Assembly (NCBI GenBank): GCA_903932865.1
Contig: CAIZHQ010000003.1
Coordinates: 1 to 64,000 of the forward strand
Source of the DNA: an uncultured Burkholderiales bacterium
Lineage (GTDB): Bacteria; Pseudomonadota; Gammaproteobacteria; Burkholderiales; Burkholderiaceae_C
Reading direction: 5' to 3'
Length of the DNA: 64,000 nucleotides
Shown here: in pieces, positions 45,861 to 55,249 of the stretch
Position numbering within the stretch: position 1 is the first letter of the stretch
Layout: each line of letters starts with the position of its first letter
The notes under the pieces: model-generated
The model's input: only the letters and a program-made list of their open reading frames with translations
What the model was told of the DNA's origin: nothing
Database searches by the model: none
Made by a program: the position numbers and the translations under genes

Positions 45861-46835
45861 GTGGAAACGATAAATAATTCCTTCGACCTCAATTCGCTGC
45901 GGGTGCTTGTTGCCCTCGATGAGACACGAAATGTCAGCCGTGCGGCCGACCTGCTAAACATGAGCCAGTCAGGCTTCAGCACTGCCCTGGCGAGGTTGCG
46001 TCAGCGCCTGGACGACGACTTATTCGTGCGAATTCCGGGCGGGATGGAGCCAACAGCGCGGGCAACGATGATGGTCGAAGCGGCGCGGCAGGTACTTTCT
46101 CAGGTGTCGAGCTCGATCCTCGAGCGGCCAGTGTTTTCTCCGCAGACGGCTCAGTCCGAGTTTCATCTAGCGTTGACCGATATCGCGGAAATCGTCTTCA
46201 TCCCCCGTCTGCTACATCACCTGGAACGAGAAGCTCCAAGCGTGAGGATCGAATGCTCCTCGCCCGGACAAGGGCACCTCAGGGATATGCTCGAGACAGG
46301 CAAGCTAGACTTGGCCTTAGGTTACTTCCCTGACCTCGAAGCCAATGGTTTCTATCAGCAACGGCTCTACCAACACACGTTTGGATGTATGGTCCGAAAG
46401 AACCATCCGGTGCTTTCGGGTAAGTTCGATCGAGACGCCTACCGCGCTCTTGGTCATGCCCTTGTTGCCTCGCCAGCAAGATCAAACGATTTGCTCGAGC
46501 GCATGCTGGAGCGACACAAGATCAGGCGACGGATCATGGTGCGTACGCCACACTACCTGACGCTTCCATCGATCATCTCGGAGAGCGACTTGGTCGCCAG
46601 CGTGCCACTGGCGATTGCTGAGTATTTCGCGCGTCTCGGTGTTGTGGAAGTGCTGCCTCTACCGGTGACGCCTCCCTTATTTGGAGTTCAACAGTATTGG
46701 CACAGGCGCTCCAACCAGGACGCGGGGCATAAATGGCTTCGCGAACAAATGGCACGCTTGTTCAATAGCGACTCCGACCCTTGGCTGGAGACGGAGCGAT
46801 CGCTCTATGGTCATATCAGAGGCCGCCGCCCATAA
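45861..46835 (+). CDS. LysR-family regulator (NahR/NodD-like)
   Basis: About 324 residues from the GTG at 45861 (VETINNSFDLNSLRVLVALD); longer in-frame starts exist back to 45816. The helix-turn-helix is ETRNVSRAADLLNMSQSGFSTALARLRQRLDDDLFVR and the effector domain has FHLALTDIAEIVFIPRLL. It is related to the LysR at 36845-37771 and is divergent from the ligase gene across 89 bp, so it probably regulates the ligase/Rieske/binding-protein operon. Confidence 0.85.
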   Translation: METINNSFDLNSLRVLVALDETRNVSRAADLLNMSQSGFSTALARLRQRLDDDLFVRIPGGMEPTARATMMVEAARQVLSQVSSSILERPVFSPQTAQSEFHLALTDIAEIVFIPRLLHHLEREAPSVRIECSSPGQGHLRDMLETGKLDLALGYFPDLEANGFYQQRLYQHTFGCMVRKNHPVLSGKFDRDAYRALGHALVASPARSNDLLERMLERHKIRRRIMVRTPHYLTLPSIISESDLVASVPLAIAEYFARLGVVEVLPLPVTPPLFGVQQYWHRRSNQDAGHKWLREQMARLFNSDSDPWLETERSLYGHIRGRRP

Positions 46836-46896
46836 TGTGATGACAAGTCATTGAGCGGATGTCATTCGAAGGACCGCTTTGGATGGCGGATTTAAA

Positions 46897-46937
46897 CGGT
46901 CAGTCACTTGCGACGATTGATGGACTGCTCTCAGCCT
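46897..46937 (+). repeat. Dispersed ~43-bp repeat, copy 2
   Basis: Contains CGGTCA, then the core GTCACTTGCGAC, then GATTGATGGACTGCTC and CAGCCT. It matches copies at 141-183 (inverted) and 60099-60142 (direct). It lies 95 bp before chrB. Copies 2 and 3 bracket the metal-resistance region. Confidence 0.7.
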
Positions 46938-47032
46938 AAAACTGTCGTATGTATGTTTGAAAAAAGTCCGATACCAGACCTCCAATCTTATGAAATAAAT
47001 ACCTCGATGTTTGAGGCATATACTTCAATCGT

Positions 47033-47977
47033 ATGTGGAGCGCTCTTTTTCTCACCCTGCCAACGCAACCGAAGGCAATTCGCCTGCGTATTTGGCGTGC
47101 GCTCAAAACTCTGGGGTGCCCTTCATTGCGTGATGGCGTTTATTTGCTGCCTGAGTCTCACGCTGAATTGTTCGATCCGCTAGTTTCTGAGGTACGCGAG
47201 AACGGTGGTCAGGCGCATGTGCTGCAACTGTCAACTCATGACGAAGTAATGCGCACCGAACTGCTGGCCTTGTTTGACCGCAGCAAATCTTATGGTGAAT
47301 GGCACGGTGAGGCGCAGGCACTGACCGCGTTGCTGCTCGAACTTGACGAAATCGAGGCTAGGCGTCGCTTGCGAGGTGTTACAGAAGCACTGCAAGTGTT
47401 GCGCCGTATTGATTACTACCCTGGCGCTGCTGCCCAACAGGCACAAGCTGAACTTGATGATTTGCGCCAAACGATCGACACTCAATTTTCGAAGGGTGAG
47501 CCGAAGGCGCAGCCAAGTCATGGCATCGCGCGCCTTGACGCTCGCAATTTCAAGGGAAAGCGCTGGGCGACACGTGCTCGCCCTTGGGTAGATCGCCTGG
47601 CTTGCGCTTGGCTAATTCGTCGCTTCATTGACCCAGAAGCATCTTTTATTTGGCTTGACGACCCTACGGGTGCCACACCTCCACCGAGCGGCGTTTTGGG
47701 ATTTGACTTTGACGGTGCCCGATTTACACATGTTGGCTCGCGCGTGAGCTTTGAGGTACTGGCGGCGAGCTTCCGATTGGATGTGGATCAGCGGCTGCAG
47801 CGAATTGCCCGTGCTGTTCATTTTCTGGACGTTGGCGGAATTCCCGTTGCAGAAGCAGCTGGACTGGAACTCGTTTTGGCAGGACTGAGGGAGGTCCACA
47901 CTAACGATGATGCTCTAGCTCAAGCAGCGGCTCTTGTCTTTGATGCGCTGTATGCCGCCCCAGGAATATCTGAATGA
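47033..47977 (+). CDS. chrB: Chromate resistance protein ChrB
   Basis: A 314-residue protein. The N-terminal half has the ChrB opening FLTLPTQPKAIRLRIWRALK, then GCPSLRDGVYLLPE. The C-terminal half has KRWATRARPWVDRLACAWLI followed by RRFIDPEASFIWLDD, then FDFDGARFTHVGSRVSFEVL. ChrB acts as a chromate-responsive regulator and helps resistance when next to chrA. Its stop overlaps the chrA start by four bases (ATGA). Confidence 0.9.
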   Translation: MWSALFLTLPTQPKAIRLRIWRALKTLGCPSLRDGVYLLPESHAELFDPLVSEVRENGGQAHVLQLSTHDEVMRTELLALFDRSKSYGEWHGEAQALTALLLELDEIEARRRLRGVTEALQVLRRIDYYPGAAAQQAQAELDDLRQTIDTQFSKGEPKAQPSHGIARLDARNFKGKRWATRARPWVDRLACAWLIRRFIDPEASFIWLDDPTGATPPPSGVLGFDFDGARFTHVGSRVSFEVLAASFRLDVDQRLQRIARAVHFLDVGGIPVAEAAGLELVLAGLREVHTNDDALAQAAALVFDALYAAPGISE

Positions 47978-49353
47978 ACCTCGATCCCGTCACATCAAAA
48001 ATTCCCACCGAACCCGATATGCCACCCGCGCCGGTGAGCTTCAGCGAGGCCTTCCGTTTTTGGCTCAAGCTTGGCTTTGTCAGCTTTGGTGGCCCAGCCG
48101 GGCAGATTGCCATCATGCACACTGAGCTGGTGGAGCGCAGGCGCTGGATCAGCGAGCAGCGTTTTTTGCACGCGCTGAACTACTGCATGCTGCTCCCAGG
48201 TCCGGAGGCGCAGCAACTTGCCACCTATATCGGCTGGCTCATGCACCGCACATGGGGCGGTATCGTCGCTGGCGCACTGTTTGTATTGCCCTCGCTTTTC
48301 ATCCTGATCACACTGAGCTGGATTTATCTGCGCTTTGGCGACGTTCCACTGGTGGCCGGTATCTTCTATGGACTCAAGCCCGCCGTGACTGCGCTGGTAC
48401 TACACGCCGCTCACCGCATTGGAACAAGGGCGTTGAAAAATCGTTGGATGTGGGCCATAGCTGCCGCTTCGTTCATCGCGATTTTTGCATTTGACACACC
48501 GTTTCCAGCCATTGTTCTCGCAGCAGCTTTGGTCGGTTGGTTGGGCTCGCGACGCTGGCCCGAAGTATTTACTCTCGGCGGCGGACATGGATCAAACAAA
48601 ACCAGTTATGGCCCCGCACTGATCGACGACCATACGCCTACACCTTTGCATGCAAAGTTTTCACGGGCCAGACTCCTGAAAGTGCTCCTTATAGGCCTTG
48701 GGCTGTGGTTACTGGCGATGGTGACACTGATCACGGTCAACGGCCTAGAGGGCACTTTGACGCAAATGGGCTGGTTTTTCACCAAAGCAGCACTGCTGAC
48801 TTTCGGCGGAGCCTATGCCGTCTTGCCCTACGTCTATCAAGGGGCAGTCGATACTCACCAGTGGCTGAGCGGTCCGCAAATGATCGATGGCCTGGCCCTG
48901 GGCGAAACAACGCCGGGCCCGCTGATCATGGTGGTTGCCTTTGTCGGCTTCCTAGGTGGCTGGTTGAAAGAGGTATTAGGCCCGGACGCCCTGTTTTTGG
49001 GTGGGGCGTTGGCCGCCACCGTGGTGACTTTTTTTACCTTCCTGCCCTCATTCATCTTCATTTTGGCCGGTGGTCCGGTGGTCGAGGCCACGCACGGTAA
49101 GCTGGGATTCACCGCACCCCTGTCAGCGATCACGGCGGCGGTGGTGGGCGTGATCTTGAATCTGGCCATGTTTTTTGCCCACCACGTCCTCTGGCCCCAA
49201 GGGTTCGAGGGCAGGTTTGATCTGATGTCGGCTTTAATTGCTGCTGGTGCTGCAGTGGCGCTATTTCGCTTCAAGGTTGGCGTCATGACACTGCTGACAG
49301 GTAGTGCTCTGTTTGGCTTGGCGGTGTCCTGGCTGTCCCCCCTGCTGGGCTGA
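47974..49353 (+). CDS. chrA: Chromate transporter ChrA
   Basis: A 459-residue inner-membrane protein with the two homologous CHR halves. The first is SFSEAFRFWLKLGFVSFGGP with GQIAIMHTELVERRRWI. The second is FFTKAALLTFGGAYAVLPYV, then GLALGETTPGPLIMVVAFVG. ChrA exports chromate from the cytoplasm. It is translationally coupled to chrB. Confidence 0.93.
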   Translation: MNLDPVTSKIPTEPDMPPAPVSFSEAFRFWLKLGFVSFGGPAGQIAIMHTELVERRRWISEQRFLHALNYCMLLPGPEAQQLATYIGWLMHRTWGGIVAGALFVLPSLFILITLSWIYLRFGDVPLVAGIFYGLKPAVTALVLHAAHRIGTRALKNRWMWAIAAASFIAIFAFDTPFPAIVLAAALVGWLGSRRWPEVFTLGGGHGSNKTSYGPALIDDHTPTPLHAKFSRARLLKVLLIGLGLWLLAMVTLITVNGLEGTLTQMGWFFTKAALLTFGGAYAVLPYVYQGAVDTHQWLSGPQMIDGLALGETTPGPLIMVVAFVGFLGGWLKEVLGPDALFLGGALAATVVTFFTFLPSFIFILAGGPVVEATHGKLGFTAPLSAITAAVVGVILNLAMFFAHHVLWPQGFEGRFDLMSALIAAGAAVALFRFKVGVMTLLTGSALFGLAVSWLSPLLG

Positions 49354-49393
49354 GGAATGCAGGTCGTCGATATTTAGTGATGGAGAGTTAAAG

Positions 49394-50332
49394 ATGTTCA
49401 TGATGTCGCGCCGGGTTTTGTCTCGGCTGCTGGTGAGTTTTTTTGCAGTCCAGACGATGTGGGCGTCAGCTGTGGAGGTTCGCTTTGAGCCCGTGGCGGA
49501 CGGCGTTTACGCCTTTGTGGGCGATATCGGCGGTCGAACGGTGGCCAACCAGGGCCTTAATGCCAACCTTGGGCTGGTCGTTACCTCAGGCGGTGCCGTA
49601 CTGATTGACAGTGGTTCGACGTTCCAAACCGCTCGTGCCATTCACGAAGCAGTGCGCCGAGTGACAAAGCAGCCTGTGCGCTGGGTCATCAATACGGGCG
49701 GACAGGATCATCGATGGCTGGGCAACGGCTACTTCAAGGCCCAAGGAGCTGAGTTGATTGCCCACGCTGCAGCCGTGCCGGACATGCGCACGCGCGGCGG
49801 CGATCAGTTCGCTGCACTTCGCACCTTACTGGGACCTGCTGCAGATGGAACGGAGCTGAGCTTTCCCAGCAGACTGCTGCAGGGGCCCGAAGCGCGATTA
49901 GAGATCGGCGGTACTGTGTTCGAGTTTCGCCATCGCGGGGGTGGTCACACTCCTGGCGATTTGATGGTGTGGCTGCCCCACGTCCAAGTGGCTTTCTCGG
50001 GTGACATTGTTTATGTGGACCGTTTGCTGTCAGTTTTGCCTGTGAGCAGCACGCGGGCATGGGTAGAGGCCCTCAACGCTTTGGCTCAATGGAATCCAAA
50101 ACGCATTGTTCCAGGGCATGGGCGCATCACTGACAGCAAAACAGCCAAGGCACAAAGCTACGATTATTTGCAAGCCATGCGTTCACACATGCAACGCGCT
50201 GTGGAGCAAGGTGTAGACGTTAGCGAAGCGGTCAAGTCATTCAACGTCAAGCCTTTCATGAACCTGGCAAACGCAGCTGAATTGCACCCGGGAAACGCCA
50301 GCCGCACCTACCTTGAGGTAGAGCGTGAGTAA
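49394..50332 (+). CDS. Metallo-beta-lactamase-fold protein, altered active site
   Basis: Predicted 312 residues from MFMMSRRVLSRLLVSFFAVQ, with a signal peptide ending near AVQTMWASA. The fold is clear (GVYAFVGDIGGRTVANQGLN, then NLGLVVTSGGAVLIDSGST). However, the usual TxHxHxDH metal motif is replaced by NTGGQDHRWLGN. Later ligands are present: RGGGHTPGD, FSGDIVY and VPGHGRI. It resembles SoxH/quinoprotein-relay-type periplasmic MBL proteins. It follows chrA by about 40 bp, but its role in metal resistance is unclear. Confidence 0.75.
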   Translation: MFMMSRRVLSRLLVSFFAVQTMWASAVEVRFEPVADGVYAFVGDIGGRTVANQGLNANLGLVVTSGGAVLIDSGSTFQTARAIHEAVRRVTKQPVRWVINTGGQDHRWLGNGYFKAQGAELIAHAAAVPDMRTRGGDQFAALRTLLGPAADGTELSFPSRLLQGPEARLEIGGTVFEFRHRGGGHTPGDLMVWLPHVQVAFSGDIVYVDRLLSVLPVSSTRAWVEALNALAQWNPKRIVPGHGRITDSKTAKAQSYDYLQAMRSHMQRAVEQGVDVSEAVKSFNVKPFMNLANAAELHPGNASRTYLEVERE

Positions 50333-50444
50333 TGTGGTCTCTGTTGTGGAGCATTCGTCGAAATTGCGCTTTCCGAGTTAGGGATCTCGTGAGGGTTGGA
50401 ATTTACGAACGGTCTTTTGATCCAGACAGTGGTTTTTGAAAAAC

Positions 50445-51296
50445 ATGCTGGCAGTTGATCGCCCGAACGTCTTTGCTGTTTTGTTCAGCTTGGCATTGCA
50501 TGCTGCAATCTTGGCGTTGGTCAGCGGTTATCAGTTCGGCTACCGTAGTGCCGACAAAGAATCTTCCCCAAGTCGAATCGTCTTCATGCAGGTGTTACCA
50601 CCACCGCAAAATGATGCACCCATGGGGGGCCAGGAACTTTCGCCAGCGATCAATTCACCAAACCCAACAGCACTTGGCATTGCCCCAATCACTGAGTCGA
50701 CAGACAGGTCACCGCTAGCCAAAGAGCCAGCCACCATGGCAGCGCCTTCAGCGCCTACTGCAGAAGAATGGGCTTTTGCGGGAAGTTACACAAACAAAAA
50801 CAGCAAAGGCTATCGGTACAACTGGGGCCAACAGGTGCGCAGCATGATGGGGACCGCTGTTGAGGGGCCTGATCAAGGTTACGTTCGTTTCAGAATTGAA
50901 ATCGCACCCGACGGAACACTGGCCAAGTTGGAAACCATTTGGACGACGTCCGCAGTGGCCGAGCAACTGGCGCGCAAAGCTGTAGAAAACATGCCTCCTC
51001 TACCACCGACGCCAACAGGAAAGCCGCTTATCTTTGAGAAAACAATCTCGTTCACGCCGTTTGCTTCAGATGGTCCACCGAGTTACAAAGATGACTGCCT
51101 CCCGGATCCGCCTGTTTTTCGCAATCCTTTTGCATGGGACGGTAAATCACCTCAAACGGTGGTAACACCACCAAAGACCGAAAAGTTAGATCCCCAAGCC
51201 ATGGAGGATTGCCTCAGACAGTTGCCAAGAGACTCGATTGAGGCTGAGATGGCCCGTGACAAACGAGAAATGGAAAGATGGGGGTGGAGCAAGTGA
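50445..51296 (+). CDS. TonB-like envelope protein
   Basis: Predicted 283 residues from MLAVDRPNVFAVLFSLALHA. It has one N-terminal membrane anchor (VFAVLFSLALHAAILALVSG), a Pro/Ser-rich linker, then a TonB-C-like domain near 130-200 (QGYVRFRIEIAPDGTLAKLE, and AEQLARKAVENMPPLPPTPT). The C-terminal ~70 residues are Pro/Cys-containing with no known motif. No ExbB/ExbD genes are nearby. It may span the periplasm; function uncertain. Confidence 0.6.
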   Translation: MLAVDRPNVFAVLFSLALHAAILALVSGYQFGYRSADKESSPSRIVFMQVLPPPQNDAPMGGQELSPAINSPNPTALGIAPITESTDRSPLAKEPATMAAPSAPTAEEWAFAGSYTNKNSKGYRYNWGQQVRSMMGTAVEGPDQGYVRFRIEIAPDGTLAKLETIWTTSAVAEQLARKAVENMPPLPPTPTGKPLIFEKTISFTPFASDGPPSYKDDCLPDPPVFRNPFAWDGKSPQTVVTPPKTEKLDPQAMEDCLRQLPRDSIEAEMARDKREMERWGWSK

Positions 51297-51692
51297 TTCA
51301 CAACCAAACTGGCGTGTAACTTATCTGCCACGGGCAGAGCCGTTCTTTCCGTAGTTTTTCAAATTGATTTAAGGCTGTCTTCAATCAGATTTAGTTAACT
51401 TCTTTTGACAGCAATCTGTCGGTCATAAAGGTCTCAGATCGACCTATCCGCGACAATCGAATAGTTCTATTTCGTCATTAAGAAAGTACCCGAAGACCGC
51501 AAACGACATCGAATGCCAGGTGTTGTTAAGTTACGTCGCAACACAAAAATGCACCAGTTTGTTAAAACTGTGCAGGCTTCATAGCAAGAAGATGGGGGTC
51601 ATTTCCATTCTGAATCTAGGGAAACCTTAACTCGACGCAAATTGAACGTTAAATCGGTGGTGGATAATCAAGTGCAATCCAACCTAAATGCC
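51297..51692. other. Intergenic region upstream of the RND operon
   Basis: About 400 bases with no supported gene and no terminator I trust. The frame starting at TTG 51642 runs into the next gene but lacks a good signal before its ATG. This region should hold the promoter of the metal-efflux operon; I could not place a specific operator. Confidence 0.4.
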
Positions 51693-52046
51693 ATGCGTCG
51701 TTCAGCCGTTCTTTTCGTTATGCTTTTCTCCATGCTATGGCAGGCTATGGCGTTGGCGCAACCGACTTCGACCGTGAACTTGTTGGCGGACCTTGAGCAT
51801 GCCGCCATGCACTGGCAAGATGAGCCCCATCACCATCATGATGATGGTTCCTATCACAGGGACGACTCTCAAGCATCCAAATTCCATGTCTTCAGCGACC
51901 ACCTGTCGGTAGCTATTGCGCTGTTCTCAGCCAGTTCACAAAATTCCCTCCCCACCGCCTCTGCGCGACCCTGCTGTCACCGTTCCGCCTCAGTGCCCGA
52001 TCCTTTCCTAGACGGACTGCTCAGGCCACCTCGCCTTCGCTCCTGA
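51693..52046 (+). CDS. CzcI-like small periplasmic protein
   Basis: Predicted 117 residues from MRRSAVLFVMLFSMLWQAMA, with a signal peptide ending near ALAQ. The mature part is His-rich (DEPHHHHDDGSYHRDDS) and ends PDPFLDGLLRPPRLRS, the tail typical of small proteins that precede czcC in Czc-type operons. It may bind metal or regulate efflux. A GC-rich stem-loop (ACCCGCC/GGCGGGT, 52046-52065) overlaps its 3' end and separates it from the outer-membrane gene. Confidence 0.7.
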   Translation: MRRSAVLFVMLFSMLWQAMALAQPTSTVNLLADLEHAAMHWQDEPHHHHDDGSYHRDDSQASKFHVFSDHLSVAIALFSASSQNSLPTASARPCCHRSASVPDPFLDGLLRPPRLRS

Positions 52047-52194
52047 CCCGCCCTTCAAGGCGGGTGTCCTGCAATGGGCGCCCGATCTTTCTCTGCAAGG
52101 TCGTCACACACGAGCACCCGTCTGACTCCGACGCGCCCAATGCGTCTCATATTGTCCGTGCTCCCACGTGACCAACTCGGTCTATTTAATTGTC

Positions 52195-53469
52195 ATGAGC
52201 ATAGTGAATCATCTTCCAAGGCTTGTTGCCTGCGCGCTTGCGGGCATCTTGTTCGGCATGCCTGCATGGGCCCAGCCGGCCGCATCTTCAACGGCTACAC
52301 CGATAGCCACAGCAGCGGCTATGCCCTCCACCATCAGCTTGCGTGAGGCGCTCAATGCGGCCTGGCGGCGGGCCGTCGCAGCCCGTGAAGCAGACGGACA
52401 GCGCCTCCGTGCTGAGGCCGAACGCAGCACAATCAATAAGCTATGGGCAGCGCCCCCTTCGCTAGAACTAAGTCACCGAGCCGACCGACTACTGGGCAGC
52501 AGTGGCGGGCGCGATACCGATCTCGGTATTGCCGTGCCGCTTTGGCTGCCCGGCCAAAGAGCAGCTCGCACAGCCTCAGCAGACGGCGAGGTCGCTCTGG
52601 CGCAGATCGCCGACCAGGTTGCCAGGCTGAGGCTGGCGGGTGAACTTCGCGAATCTGCATGGCAACTGGCCACGCTACAGGCTGAGGTCCACTTAGCCGA
52701 TGTGCAAGACACCTCGCTGAGGCAATTGGCAGGCGACGTTGAGCGCCGCGTGCGCGCAGGTGACCTGGCTCGAGCAGACAGCCTCGCAGCTCAAGCCGAA
52801 CATTTGGCCGCTGCTGCGTCCCTGGCCAGCGTACGTCAGCGACTGCAGGCAGCCAAAAATCAATGGACGCTGCTCACTGGGCTTGCGATGCCACCAAACA
52901 TGTTTGTTGCAACTGCTACTGACGCCGCTAACGACTTGGTCATACACCCCGAGTTGCACCTCGCCAGTCAGCAGGCAGAACTGGAGCGCAAGCGCGTTGA
53001 CCTGATGCGCCATTCGCAACGCAGCGCACCTGAGCTGAAGCTGGGCGTCCGCCAAGATGCACCTGGCCAAGGCCAGTCGTCGCAGGGCAGCGTTATTGTC
53101 GGGCTGCGCCTGCCTTTTGGCACCGACGACCGTAATCGGCCGCTTGAAGCTGCAGCACTGGCAAGCCTGGACATCGCACAAACCCAGGAACAGCGACTGC
53201 GCGAACGCCTAGAAAGTGAACTCTCAGTAGCCCAGGATGCGGTGCGGTCGGCTCAGGTCCAACTTGACGCCGAGACCAACCGCGCCCTGCTGCTGCGCGA
53301 GCGCGCCACCCTGATCGACAAATCTTTCCGCGCCGGTGAAACGCCGCTGCCCGAGTTACTCCGTGCCCTTAATACTGCAGCACAGGCCGAAAGCGCAGTC
53401 GCCCGCCAGACCGCTGCGTTGGGCTTATCCCGCGCTCGCCTCCAGCAATCCCTTGGAATCCTCCCATGA
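52195..53469 (+). CDS. Heavy-metal efflux outer-membrane factor (CzcC-like)
   Basis: Predicted 424 residues from MSIVNHLPRLVACALAGILF, with a signal peptide ending near PAWA. It has the two-repeat helical layout of TolC/CzcC proteins (ISLREALNAAWRRAVAAREA near 50, and long coiled-coil helices at 130-220 and 330-410, ending LGLSRARLQQSLGILP). It would form the outer-membrane channel of the RND system. Its end overlaps the next gene by four bases. Confidence 0.87.
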   Translation: MSIVNHLPRLVACALAGILFGMPAWAQPAASSTATPIATAAAMPSTISLREALNAAWRRAVAAREADGQRLRAEAERSTINKLWAAPPSLELSHRADRLLGSSGGRDTDLGIAVPLWLPGQRAARTASADGEVALAQIADQVARLRLAGELRESAWQLATLQAEVHLADVQDTSLRQLAGDVERRVRAGDLARADSLAAQAEHLAAAASLASVRQRLQAAKNQWTLLTGLAMPPNMFVATATDAANDLVIHPELHLASQQAELERKRVDLMRHSQRSAPELKLGVRQDAPGQGQSSQGSVIVGLRLPFGTDDRNRPLEAAALASLDIAQTQEQRLRERLESELSVAQDAVRSAQVQLDAETNRALLLRERATLIDKSFRAGETPLPELLRALNTAAQAESAVARQTAALGLSRARLQQSLGILP

Positions 53470-54107
53470 ACCTCACAACCCCACACATGAACACTCAGCA
53501 CCTGCTTGCTGCATCTGCAATCACGCTGCTAATGACACTTAATGCCACGGCCCTGGCTGCACCCGGTGCACACGGGCCCAACGGCGAACACCTTGATGCA
53601 CCCACTTCAGCGGTCATGTCTTCGACCTTGCCGCGAATGGAGGCCAAGTCAGAGAGCTTTGAGCTAGTCGTCGAACTGAGGGCGTCTGAACTCGTCATCG
53701 TGGTGGACCGCTACGAGACCAACGAACCCGTGCTGGGCGCGAAGATCGAGTTGGAGAGCGGCGGTTTGAAGGCAGTTGCCGCTTTCCGCGCCGAGCAGGG
53801 CGATTACGTTGTCACTGACGCGGCGCTGCTGAAGGCGCTAAAGGCAACTGGCGAGCACGGCTTGGTCTTTACGCTGGTCGCAGGCACGGACAGCGATCTA
53901 CTCGACGGCACGCTGGTCACTGCGGCCAGCCACTCTACTTCAGGTAAAAGCGATCAAGGACATAGCCATGATGACCACGGTCACGACCATGAACTCGAGC
54001 GCGCAGCGTGGATCGGTGGCGGCGTCGCGGCCTTGGGCCTGATCGGTGGCCTCGTCTGGCGTCGTCAGCGTCGCCGCAGTGCCGGTGCTATGAAGGGGAC
54101 CCTGTGA
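53466..54107 (+). CDS. Periplasmic/membrane accessory protein of the RND operon
   Basis: A 213-residue protein (or from MNTQHLL, eight codons later). A signal-like start is followed by AAPGAHGPNGEHLDAP, a central beta-rich region (ELRASELVIVVDRYETNEPV and on), a His-rich linker (HSHDDHGHDHE) and a C-terminal membrane helix (AAWIGGGVAALGLIGGLVWR) with a basic tail. The N-terminal motif is shared with the next protein. It may bind metal in the periplasm and pass it to the pump; inferred. Confidence 0.7.
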   Translation: MNLTTPHMNTQHLLAASAITLLMTLNATALAAPGAHGPNGEHLDAPTSAVMSSTLPRMEAKSESFELVVELRASELVIVVDRYETNEPVLGAKIELESGGLKAVAAFRAEQGDYVVTDAALLKALKATGEHGLVFTLVAGTDSDLLDGTLVTAASHSTSGKSDQGHSHDDHGHDHELERAAWIGGGVAALGLIGGLVWRRQRRRSAGAMKGTL

Positions 54108-55234
54108 TGAAGACATATCTCAACACCATCGCGGCCGCAGCCCTGCTCGGACTGTCTACGGCTTTTGCCGCACCAGGCGCGCACGGACCTAATGGCGAAC
54201 ATCTTGACGCGCCCGGCGCGGCCGTCAACGCCTCCGGCCTGGCTCGCCTGCCCGACGGCAGCGTCAACGTGCCCAAACTGGCGCAGCGCCGGATGGCTGT
54301 GCGCACCGTACTGGCACCCGAGTCAGAGGCTGCCGCCACGGTGGAGCTACCCGGTCGGGTGGTCATGGACCCGAACGCGAGCGGTCGTGTTCAGGCCGTG
54401 CACGGCGGCCGCATTGAGCCCGGCCCGAAGGGCCTGCCTGTAGCCGGCCAGGCTGTTAGGCGTGGCGACGTGTTGGCCTACGTGCGCCACCACGCTGAGC
54501 CCTTTGCGCTGGGTGCTCAGCAGGCCCAATTGGCCGAACTGAAGGCGCAGCGGCAACTGGCAGAGCAACGCGTTCAGCGCCTGGAGAGCCTGGAAGGTAC
54601 GGTGCCGCGCAAAGACATCGACGCCGCACGCACCGAAGCCTCAAGCCTGGCTGAGCGCGAGCGCAGCATCGGCGCCAGCCTGCTGGCACGTGAGACCCTC
54701 ATAGCCCCTGTTAGCGGCGTCATCGCCCGTGCCGATCTGGCCGCCGGTCAGGTCATTGAATCGCGCGACATATTGTTTGAGGTAGTCGATCCAGAGCGTA
54801 TGTTGGTGGAAGCCACAACAGCCGACGCCACCTTGGCTTCTCGTGTGGCCGGCGCTTCACTTCAGGGCCTGCCCAATGTGAAACTTCGCCTGCTCGGTGC
54901 ATCACGCTCGCTGCGTGATGGCGTGTTGCCAATGACTTTCTCTGTGAGTACGACCAAACCCGGCGTCGCCTTACCCGTCGCCATTGGTCAGCCGGTGACG
55001 GTGGTTGCGCAATCCAAGGAGCGCATCAAGGGCGTGGTGCTGCCTGCGCAAGCTGTAGTGCGCAACCCCTCTAACGAGCCCATTGTGTGGATCAAGTCTG
55101 GTGCGGAGCGCTTCATCCCGCAGCCGGTGCAGTTCAGGCCGCTGGACGCCAACACGGTCGTGGTGACGCAGGGCCTGAGCGCGGACAACCGCGTCGTGGT
55201 CCAAGGTGCGCCTCTGATCGCCCAGATCCGATGA
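54107..55234 (+). CDS. Heavy-metal RND periplasmic adaptor (CzcB-like)
   Basis: Predicted 375 residues from MKTYLNTIAAAALLGLSTAF, with a signal peptide and a mature start APGAHGPNGEHLDAP. The adaptor features are a barrel-sandwich hybrid domain (VVMDPNASGRVQAVHGGRIE, and APVSGVIARADLAAGQVIES), a helical hairpin (~residues 145-200), and the membrane-proximal part with GVVLPAQAVVRNPSNEPIVW. Start and previous stop overlap (TGATG). It links pump and outer-membrane channel. Confidence 0.88.
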   Translation: MKTYLNTIAAAALLGLSTAFAAPGAHGPNGEHLDAPGAAVNASGLARLPDGSVNVPKLAQRRMAVRTVLAPESEAAATVELPGRVVMDPNASGRVQAVHGGRIEPGPKGLPVAGQAVRRGDVLAYVRHHAEPFALGAQQAQLAELKAQRQLAEQRVQRLESLEGTVPRKDIDAARTEASSLAERERSIGASLLARETLIAPVSGVIARADLAAGQVIESRDILFEVVDPERMLVEATTADATLASRVAGASLQGLPNVKLRLLGASRSLRDGVLPMTFSVSTTKPGVALPVAIGQPVTVVAQSKERIKGVVLPAQAVVRNPSNEPIVWIKSGAERFIPQPVQFRPLDANTVVVTQGLSADNRVVVQGAPLIAQIR

Positions 55235-55249
55235 ACAGGAGTCACCCTC

